From Gammaproteobacteria bacterium (GTDB lineage Bacteria > Pseudomonadota > Gammaproteobacteria > GRL18), in contig JALTKC010000367.1 of NCBI GenBank assembly GCA_027076245.1, forward strand, positions 1 through 14,354: a stretch of 14,354 bases of DNA. The letters run 5' to 3'. Position 1 is the first letter of the stretch. Each line of letters begins with the position of its first letter. Below the pieces are notes generated by a model. It was not told where the DNA came from and did no database searches. It was given only the letters and a program-made list of their open reading frames with translations. The translations under genes were made by a program, and so were the position numbers. This document shows positions 7,288 to 12,632 of the stretch, piece by piece.

Positions 7288-8352
7288 TTAATCCTGTTTA
7301 CTAACTCTTCGCTGCTGTACTGCTTCAGCCAGCTCAGTCAGGACATCAAAACTGTCTTCCCAGTTAATACAGGCATCGGTAATACTCTGACCATAGACCA
7401 GGTCATCCTTATTCACGCAATCCTGACGCCCTTCAACCAGATTACTTTCTATCATGGCCCCCATAATGCGGGTATCGCCATCGGCTACCTGCTGAGCCAC
7501 ATTTTTAGCCACTTCAATCTGTTTTTTAAATTGTTTCTGGCTATTGGCATGACTGAAGTCAATCATCAGATTGGGCTTAATATGACACTTTTCCAGCTGT
7601 TCTGCAACTTCATTCACATGAGTGGCATCATAGTTGGGTTCTGCCCCGCCGCGAAGAATAATATGACAGTCTTCATTGCCTTCAGTTGAAAAAATAGCGG
7701 ATTTACCCTGCTTGGTTACCGACAGAAAAACATGAGGACGGGAGGCAGATAAAATAGCATCAATGGCAATACGAACACCGCCGTCAGTGGCGTTTTTAAA
7801 ACCGACTGGACAGGACAGCCCCGAAGCCAGTTCGCGGTGAACCTGGCTTTCTGTGGTTCTGGCACCAATGGCACCCCAGCTGATTAAATCAGCCACATAT
7901 TGAGGAGAGATTAAATCCAGAAATTCTGTAGCAGTGGGCACACCCATATCGTTAATATTGGCCAGCAGTTCTCTGGCCTTGCCCAGTCCCTTATTAATTT
8001 CAAAGGAATTATTCAGCTCCGGATCATTGATTAAGCCCTTCCAGCCTACCGTAGTTCGAGGCTTCTCAAAATAAACCCGCATAACGATAAGCAGGTCTTT
8101 TTCAAGTTTTTCTCGCGCAGTTTTAATCAGCCCGGCATATTCTTTTGCTGCATCCGGATCATGAATAGAACAGGGGCCGATAATAACCACCATACGATCA
8201 TCCTGCCCGCTCAGTATATTATGTATGGCCTGACGGGTATCAATCACGGTCTTACGTGCATTTTCCGTACTGGGGAATTGCTTATGAATGACTTCAGGTG
8301 CCACTACTTCTTTAATGCCGCGAATTCGTAAGTCGTCAGTTTTGTTTATCAT
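7288..8352 (-). CDS. aroG: 3-deoxy-7-phosphoheptulonate (DAHP) synthase, AroG type
   Basis: This 354-residue class I DAHP synthase condenses PEP and erythrose 4-phosphate, the first step of the shikimate pathway. Length and numbering track E. coli AroG (350). The metal-binding cysteine is C61 in GPCSIHDP, the PEP/E4P loops include EKPRTTVGWKG (residues 96-106) and GARTTESQVHRELASG (163-178), and the metal histidine lies in DFSHANSQKQF. The N-terminal TDDLRI, and P150 and S180, match the positions of the Phe allosteric pocket of AroG. Feedback sensitivity is therefore likely, but Phe versus Tyr specificity is inferred. The start is ATG at 8352-8350, preceded by only a weak GGA. An extended -10 promoter lies 74 bases upstream. 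No TyrR-type box (TGTAAA-6-TTTACA) was seen. Confidence 0.95.
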   Translation of the reverse strand: MINKTDDLRIRGIKEVVAPEVIHKQFPSTENARKTVIDTRQAIHNILSGQDDRMVVIIGPCSIHDPDAAKEYAGLIKTAREKLEKDLLIVMRVYFEKPRTTVGWKGLINDPELNNSFEINKGLGKARELLANINDMGVPTATEFLDLISPQYVADLISWGAIGARTTESQVHRELASGLSCPVGFKNATDGGVRIAIDAILSASRPHVFLSVTKQGKSAIFSTEGNEDCHIILRGGAEPNYDATHVNEVAEQLEKCHIKPNLMIDFSHANSQKQFKKQIEVAKNVAQQVADGDTRIMGAMIESNLVEGRQDCVNKDDLVYGQSITDACINWEDSFDVLTELAEAVQQRRVSKQD

Positions 8353-8425
8353 TCCAATGTGTCCGGGAGCTGGTAAATTAAGTTTTTAGTTTTAATGGTT
8401 TATTTCAGGGTTTAAAAAACAGGAG

Positions 8426-8434
8426 ATTATAACA
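8426..8434 (-). promoter_or_regulatory. Extended -10 promoter of aroG
   Basis: The minus strand reads TGTTATAAT, a perfect extended -10 (TGnTATAAT). No good -35 hexamer lies 16-18 bases upstream (best ATTCTG), which is acceptable for extended -10 promoters. The predicted start is near 8419, giving a leader of about 67 bases. A small inverted repeat, GCCTGAATAGGC, lies just upstream at 8439-8450 and could be a regulator site. Confidence 0.5.
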
Positions 8435-8455
8435 CAGGCCTATTCAGGCAGAATA

Positions 8456-8482
8456 AAAAAACCGGCATAATGCCGGTTTTTT
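8456..8482 (-). terminator. Rho-independent terminator after the rhodanese gene
   Basis: CCGGCA-TAA-TGCCGG (8462-8476) forms a GC-rich hairpin flanked by six A and six T. The minus-strand transcript therefore ends in a U run 18 bases after the rhodanese stop codon. The symmetric flanks would work in both directions. It insulates the rhodanese gene from aroG. Confidence 0.88.
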
Positions 8483-8499
8483 AGTGAGACATTCTGTTA

Positions 8500-8928
8500 T
8501 TACTTAACAGAATCAACAGAAACAACCTTATCACCGGCACGTATCCAGCTTTTTATGCCGCGCTGCAAATGATAGACCTGGTTATAACCTAGTTTACCAT
8601 CCAGATAGCGAGCCACTTGAGAGGTACGATTACCGGAACGACAGACCAGAATAAATTTGTCATTTTTACCGACAATTTTATTTAACTGTGCCAGCCATTT
8701 GTCTAAATCATATTTGCCGCGAGCATCAAAAAAAGTCATTAAATGGCTCCCGGGAATAACACCGGTTGATTTCCATTCATCCGGTCTTCTGATATCAATC
8801 ACCGGTATATTCTGATCCATCATTTTCTGCATTTGTTCATTGTTCAGGCCATGTACCTGAGCATTGACAGATAGTGAAAAAAGCAGACCGATAAGTAGTA
8901 GTACATATTGAATTTTAAAGTGCTTCAT
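8500..8928 (-). CDS. Periplasmic single-domain rhodanese
   Basis: The protein has 142 residues and a signal peptide (MKHFKIQYVLLLIGLLFSLSVNA, cut before Q24), followed by one rhodanese domain. Conserved motifs are PVIDIRRPDEW (about residues 41-51), GSHL, and the active-site loop CRSGNRTS with catalytic Cys96. A trailing GGxxxW-like motif reads RGIKSW. It should move sulfane sulfur in the periplasm; donor and acceptor are unknown. The frame extends 14 codons upstream, but ATG 8928 gives the signal peptide and has AGGA 8 bases before it. The neighbouring upstream gene encodes a DUF2892 membrane protein; in E. coli YgaP a rhodanese and such a membrane part are fused. A promoter and a terminator of its own suggest separate transcription. 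Confidence 0.92.
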   Translation of the reverse strand: MKHFKIQYVLLLIGLLFSLSVNAQVHGLNNEQMQKMMDQNIPVIDIRRPDEWKSTGVIPGSHLMTFFDARGKYDLDKWLAQLNKIVGKNDKFILVCRSGNRTSQVARYLDGKLGYNQVYHLQRGIKSWIRAGDKVVSVDSVK

Positions 8929-8960
8929 TATAGTTATCCTGTCAGATATGGAATATTTGA

Positions 8961-8990
8961 ATTTTAGCATACTCTAATTTCAATAGACAA
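8961..8990 (-). promoter_or_regulatory. Candidate promoter of the rhodanese gene
   Basis: On the minus strand TTGTCT (8990-8985) and TAAAAT (8966-8961) are 18 bases apart, and TG precedes the -10 by one base (TGCTAAAAT). The predicted start is near 8954, about 26 bases before the ATG. It lies directly after the terminator of the upstream gene, where a promoter would be expected. Confidence 0.4.
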
Positions 8991-9023
8991 AAAAAAGCAC
9001 AAGAAATTCAGTCTTGTGCTTTT
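8989..9023 (-). terminator. Rho-independent terminator after the DUF2892 gene
   Basis: AAAAGCACAAGA (8993-9004) pairs with TCTTGTGCTTTT (9012-9023) across a 7-base loop. On the minus strand the stem runs into eight T (8996-8989). It sits about 145 bases past the stop codon at 9168, so the DUF2892 transcript would have an unusually long 3' untranslated region. Confidence 0.82.
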
Positions 9024-9036
9024 GATGGGTAAAAAC

Positions 9037-9104
9037 AGGATAAATAATATGAAAAATTATCCTGAAATCCTGAATTGTTTACTGTTTATAACAGTTTATT
9101 CAGG
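9037..9104. other. Two hairpins in the gap between DUF2892 and rhodanese genes
   Basis: CAGGATAA and TTATCCTG flank a 13-base loop (about 9036-9064). Next, CCTGAAT (9069-9075) pairs with ATTCAGG (9098-9104) around an inner ACTGTT-TAT-AACAGT stem (9081-9095). This structure lies in the long 3' leader-out of the DUF2892 transcript. It may stabilise the mRNA 3' end or form a small RNA; neither is shown. Confidence 0.35.
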
Positions 9105-9167
9105 CTTAAGGTCCATCCTCCAGAAAAACCTTATTATTATTATTGTTGTTAAGTACTAAGTTGTAGA

Positions 9168-9386
9168 TTAGTTGGATCGCATCTGAAACAATTCCTGCTC
9201 AGATTTCATGCCCAGTTTTTTAAATAACCACTTTGGCGGGCAAAAACCGGTAAAGGAACTTTGCAGCATATTAAAACCAATAAAAAGAGAAAACCAGGCC
9301 CAGTTAATGTTAACAAATAAAGTCAGTAAGGTACTGATAATTATCATAACACTGGCCAGTATAAAAATTCCGCGTTCAATAGACAT
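9168..9386 (-). CDS. DUF2892 small membrane protein (YgaP transmembrane-like)
   Basis: The 72-residue protein has two hydrophobic segments (about residues 6-24 and 28-42) and the conserved motif GFNMLQSSFTGFCP. A cysteine (C49) at the membrane edge precedes the amphipathic tail LFKKLGM. This is the DUF2892 pattern, which also forms the membrane part of the E. coli rhodanese YgaP. A very good Shine-Dalgarno, AGGAGA, lies 6 bases before the ATG. The next gene on the same strand is the periplasmic rhodanese, so a joint role in sulfur handling at the membrane is plausible by analogy with YgaP. Each gene has its own terminator, so co-transcription is not certain. Confidence 0.88.
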   Translation of the reverse strand: MSIERGIFILASVMIIISTLLTLFVNINWAWFSLFIGFNMLQSSFTGFCPPKWLFKKLGMKSEQELFQMRSN

Positions 9387-9432
9387 AGGCTGTCTCCTTT
9401 TTCAATAATATTGCATAAATTGCATGATAAGT

Positions 9433-9461
9433 ATTCTCTAATATTTGAGTTTGCTTGACAA
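9433..9461 (-). promoter_or_regulatory. Candidate promoter of the DUF2892 gene
   Basis: Minus-strand TTGTCA (9461-9456) is 17 bases from GAGAAT (9438-9433); the -35 is good and the -10 weak. The -35 lies inside the palindrome GCTTGACAAGC (9453-9463), which may be an operator in the divergent control region. Confidence 0.25.
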
Positions 9462-9474
9462 GCACCTAAAAGAA

Positions 9475-9513
9475 TAGACTTTGGGGCTTAATAATTAGAC
9501 AAAAGTCTATAAT
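9475..9513 (+). promoter_or_regulatory. Promoter and operator-like palindromes upstream of the LuxR-type gene
   Basis: A perfect -10 TATAAT lies at 9508-9513, about 36 bases before the first ATG, without a good -35. TAGACTTT (9475-9482) is inverted as AAAGTCTA (9502-9509), and TAGAC-AAAA-GTCTA (9496-9509) is a second, nested palindrome. The three TAGAC half-sites overlap the -10, as expected for an autoregulated or activator-dependent promoter. Confidence 0.45.
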
Positions 9514-9548
9514 CAGGGTATAAATAAAAATAAAAACTCAAAAAATTC

Positions 9549-10322
9549 ATGCTGACAAACCGAAACTCTCATATGCCTGTTAAAATTATCGCTCTGGCAA
9601 ATTCCGACCTGTTTGTTGATGGTCTCTTGCGTATTCTTAATGACAACGAACATGTGGATGTCATTGATAAAATAAGCAACCTTGAAGAATGCCTGCAGTT
9701 AATCACTGCTTCTCAGGCCGATATCCTGATGATCCAGGAACAGTTAATAGAAACACCTTACGAGTTTTTTTTCAGAAAACTAAAAAAAATTAATCCCCAA
9801 TTAAAAAACCTGGTATTCGGGCAATTACTGGAAACTGATTTTCTTATTAATATTATCCGCTCCGGTGCCAATGGCTATATTAATTCCAATATGTCTTCTA
9901 AGCACCTGATTAAGGCTGTACAGCACGTTCATCAGGGACGACTCTGGGCAGAACGAAGTGTTCTGGAACAACTGGCCCAGGATGCATTGCAAATGGAAAA
10001 CATACTGGAAAATATCGCCATGGAGAAAACCCGTATGCTGAGCGATATTCTCACTAAACGTGAGGCACAGGTTTTTCAGTGGGTATTAAAAGGTCTTTCC
10101 ACCAAGGAGATAGCAGAGCAGATTTTTCTGTCTGAGCAAAGCGTGAAACTGCATTTAAGTAAACTGTTTAAGAAATTTGAAGTCACCAACCGTCCGCAAC
10201 TGCTCCTTTCCGCTTTTGAAAAAGTCTCTCCTGTCAGCAATATTATTCCCTTAATTCAGATGACCCTTGAGAAAAAAGCACCGGGTCAGAAAAAGTCTCC
10301 CACGCTTAGTCACGAAAATTAA
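9549..10322 (+). CDS. LuxR/NarL-type regulator with degenerate receiver domain
   Basis: The product is 257 residues: an N-terminal receiver-like domain (about residues 10-130), a helical linker, and a C-terminal LuxR helix-turn-helix (LTKREAQVFQWVLKGLSTKEIAEQIFLSEQSVKLHLSKL, about 168-206). The DNA-binding part is intact. The receiver is not canonical: the position after the third strand (ADILMIQEQL) has Gln63 instead of the phospho-accepting Asp, and the acidic pair near the start is replaced by ANSD. Control by phosphorylation is therefore unlikely. ATG 9549 is used. ATG 9573 (MPVKIIALAN) would begin exactly at the receiver, and neither start has a visible Shine-Dalgarno. The gene downstream follows by 44 bases with no terminator and is probably co-transcribed. 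An unusual Lys/Ser-rich tail of about 30 residues follows the helix-turn-helix. Confidence 0.88.
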   Translation: MLTNRNSHMPVKIIALANSDLFVDGLLRILNDNEHVDVIDKISNLEECLQLITASQADILMIQEQLIETPYEFFFRKLKKINPQLKNLVFGQLLETDFLINIIRSGANGYINSNMSSKHLIKAVQHVHQGRLWAERSVLEQLAQDALQMENILENIAMEKTRMLSDILTKREAQVFQWVLKGLSTKEIAEQIFLSEQSVKLHLSKLFKKFEVTNRPQLLLSAFEKVSPVSNIIPLIQMTLEKKAPGQKKSPTLSHEN

Positions 10323-10366
10323 AAAAGCCCAATTACAAACCATAACAACAAAGAGTTTAATAAATA

Positions 10367-11626
10367 GTGACTATTCTAAATACTTTTATAAAATATTGTT
10401 TGCTTCTGATTTTTTTAGTTATATCCCCTTTGGCTTTATCTGACAGCCTGAGTATTTCCCTGGATGACGGTAATGAAATGGAGGTTATTCAGTACCCTGC
10501 CGGTGGGGATAAGCTTATGGTTGTTTTACCTTCAGAACACGGGGTAACCGATGGCCTGACCGAACTGGCACTAAGCCTGCAAAAACAGGGGGTAGAAACC
10601 TGGATAGCAGCACCCTTTAGCAGCCTTATGCTGCCTAACCTGGAATCCAGTTTAAAAAAAATTCCGCTTGATGCTTATGTAAAACTACTGAATAAAGCAC
10701 AGGCAAGCGGCAAAAAAATTTACCTGTTCAGTAATGATAATGGTACAGAAAACCTGTTACTCTCAGCCCGTCAGTGGCAGTTAAAAAACCAGGCTCTTAT
10801 TTACGGAGTCATATTAATTTCCCCAAATTTTTATATTACCACCCCGACCGCCGGCAATAATGGCGAGTTACTGCCCATTGCTCGCGCCAGCAATTTACCG
10901 GTTTTTATCTTTCTGCCAGCAAAATCCACTCTGACTCTGCAAATTAAGGATACTGTTAAGGCGCTTGAACAGAGCGGCAGTGATGTTTTTGTACAGGTAC
11001 TTAAAAATGTCCGCGCCCGTTTCTTTTTTCGCAATGATGCCACTGACGCTGAAGTAGAAACCTTTCCCAAACTCAGCAAACATATTGTCAGAGCCATGAA
11101 GGTCATGACGGCCTATGCCCGTCCGAGAAAGCCGGCACCCTTAGCAGAGCAAAAACCAGTAGTCAGAAAAAAAACCACAGGCAAGCTACAACACTATAGT
11201 GGAACCGTTACTCCGGATAATTTTTCCATCAGGGATATTAATAATAAACCACATTCACTGAAGGATTATCAGGGCAAAGTGGTTATTGTTAATTTCTGGG
11301 CGAGCTGGTGTCCGCCCTGTGTCCATGAAATGCCCTCCATGTCGGCATTAAAAGATAAAATCGGGGCGGACTATTTTGATATTCTGGCTATTAATCTTGG
11401 GGAACCGGCTGAAGATATCGCTGATTTTTTAAAAGCCCACCCCGTCAACTTCCCTATACTGCCGGACCCACAGCAGAAACTGGCAAAAACATGGAAGGTT
11501 TTTGCCTTTCCAACCAGTTATATTATTGATAAAAAAGGTAATATCCGTTATTCCGTTGCCGGTGGGATAGACTGGAATACACCACAGGTCAGACAGGTGA
11601 TTGAGAAACTTCTAAAGGAAAATTAA
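10367..11626 (+). CDS. Exported alpha/beta-hydrolase-like domain fused to TlpA-type thioredoxin
   Basis: The 419-residue protein starts with GTG at 10367, supported by an N-terminal signal peptide (cut near ALS-D, residue 25) and a purine stretch AAAGAG about 11 bases upstream. Residues ~30-250 resemble an alpha/beta-hydrolase of DUF3530 type (VVLPSEHG, TWIAAPF, VILISPNF, LPVFIFLP). The expected GxSxG nucleophile turn reads LFSNDNGT (about 120-127), so activity is doubtful. A Pro/Lys-rich linker (~251-272) leads to a TlpA/ResA-like thioredoxin domain (~280-419) with NFWASWCPPC (active-site C315 and C318) and the cis-proline AFPTS (P382). The C-terminal domain should act as a periplasmic thiol-disulfide reductase. 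The substrate is unknown. The fused N-terminal domain may be a binding module. It follows the LuxR-type gene. Confidence 0.85.
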   Translation: MTILNTFIKYCLLLIFLVISPLALSDSLSISLDDGNEMEVIQYPAGGDKLMVVLPSEHGVTDGLTELALSLQKQGVETWIAAPFSSLMLPNLESSLKKIPLDAYVKLLNKAQASGKKIYLFSNDNGTENLLLSARQWQLKNQALIYGVILISPNFYITTPTAGNNGELLPIARASNLPVFIFLPAKSTLTLQIKDTVKALEQSGSDVFVQVLKNVRARFFFRNDATDAEVETFPKLSKHIVRAMKVMTAYARPRKPAPLAEQKPVVRKKTTGKLQHYSGTVTPDNFSIRDINNKPHSLKDYQGKVVIVNFWASWCPPCVHEMPSMSALKDKIGADYFDILAINLGEPAEDIADFLKAHPVNFPILPDPQQKLAKTWKVFAFPTSYIIDKKGNIRYSVAGGIDWNTPQVRQVIEKLLKEN

Positions 11627-11647
11627 ATGACGACAGAAACAGGTCGG

Positions 11648-12577
11648 CTAAGAATTTAAAAAAACAGTACAGACAACCTTATTACCTTTATCCTGATATT
11701 CCAGTTGATCAAAGCTATGTTCTCTTGTCATGGCAATGCCGCGACCGTGCTCATCAAATACCCGGTTGATATTAAGGCTTAAATAAGGTTCCCAGTCAAA
11801 GCCGGGGCCTTCGTCTGTTATCGTTGCAACTATACGATCCGGCTCTTTTTTTAAATGGATCTGCCCATAACGTGACGCATAGGCCGGGTTTTCCAGACGT
11901 TCATCAATTTCATCTATCAGACAGTCTTCTTTAAGCAGTGCGGTTTTTTTCTTATAGCCGATTTCCAGATTGCCGTGTTCTACCGCATTGGTCATTAATT
12001 CAGACAGTCCGGATATTACCCGTTCCGGTTCAGGAAACATTTCAGCCAGTGTTACAGCCAGACGTTGACACTCCAGCAGGGTTTTAAATTGAAAGCGCCC
12101 TTCTATACAGTGATTAAAAACTGAACCCAGACGGCTAAGTTCTTTTTTAAGATAACGGTTACGACGATAGTCCCGTACACAGGCCGCAAGGGTTGATATA
12201 AGTTTCTCCCGATCCACCGGTTTGGTCAGATAATAATAGGCACCGTTTTTCAGCCCTTCAAGAATGGCTTCATCACTGCCTTCCGCTGTTTCCATAATCA
12301 CCGGCAGATCCATAATGCCATGGGTGGACTTAATCTTCTGCAATAATTCCAGGCCGGACAGCCCCGGAAGGTTTCTGTCCAGTAAAACACAGTCATAATC
12401 TTCAGCATCGGTTTTTAAAATATCCCAGGCCTCTTCAGCATTATTGACCACACGACAGAAATAATCGGCTTCCTGCAGATACAGCAAAAGGAGATCAACC
12501 ATTAACTGGTCATCTTCCACAATGAGAACATTGCCGGCTTCATAACCGGGCTGAATGGCTGATAATACGCTGTTCAT
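11648..12577 (-). CDS. Response regulator with SpoIIAB/RsbW-like ATPase output domain
   Basis: The product is 309 residues. The receiver domain (about 15-135) is intact: acidic pair EDD (21-23), phospho-acceptor Asp67 in VLLDRNLPGLSG, and Lys119 in TKP. A linker helix leads to a GHKL ATPase domain of the anti-sigma-factor kinase type. Its N box is LSELMTNAVEHGN (191-203), the G1 box is DEGPGFD (255-261) and the G2 box DEHGRGIAM (275-283). There is no HisKA domain and no DNA-binding domain. Such domains in SpoIIAB/RsbW phosphorylate an anti-sigma antagonist, so this regulator may control partner switching. The gene follows the hybrid kinase by 55 bases on the same strand and is its likely partner. 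Only a weak GGA, 11 bases upstream, serves as ribosome site. The product is soluble and cytoplasmic. Confidence 0.88.
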   Translation of the reverse strand: MNSVLSAIQPGYEAGNVLIVEDDQLMVDLLLLYLQEADYFCRVVNNAEEAWDILKTDAEDYDCVLLDRNLPGLSGLELLQKIKSTHGIMDLPVIMETAEGSDEAILEGLKNGAYYYLTKPVDREKLISTLAACVRDYRRNRYLKKELSRLGSVFNHCIEGRFQFKTLLECQRLAVTLAEMFPEPERVISGLSELMTNAVEHGNLEIGYKKKTALLKEDCLIDEIDERLENPAYASRYGQIHLKKEPDRIVATITDEGPGFDWEPYLSLNINRVFDEHGRGIAMTREHSFDQLEYQDKGNKVVCTVFLNS

Positions 12578-12632
12578 TTAATTATTATTCCATAACATCA
12601 GAAATAGCGGCTACTGCTAAATAAAATGGTTT

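Noticed and set aside
9131..9150. TTA/TTG triplet run as a phase-variable repeat
   Set aside because: Only about four perfect TTA units, and not inside a supported gene or between promoter elements.
9455..9460. TTGACA as -35 for the LuxR-type gene
   Set aside because: No -10-like hexamer lies 16-18 bases downstream; the real TATAAT is about 47 bases away. The motif is instead part of a palindrome.
11627..11659. Ten-codon frame directly after the TlpA-fusion stop
   Set aside because: Too short, no ribosome site of its own, and it overlaps the end of the convergent gene.
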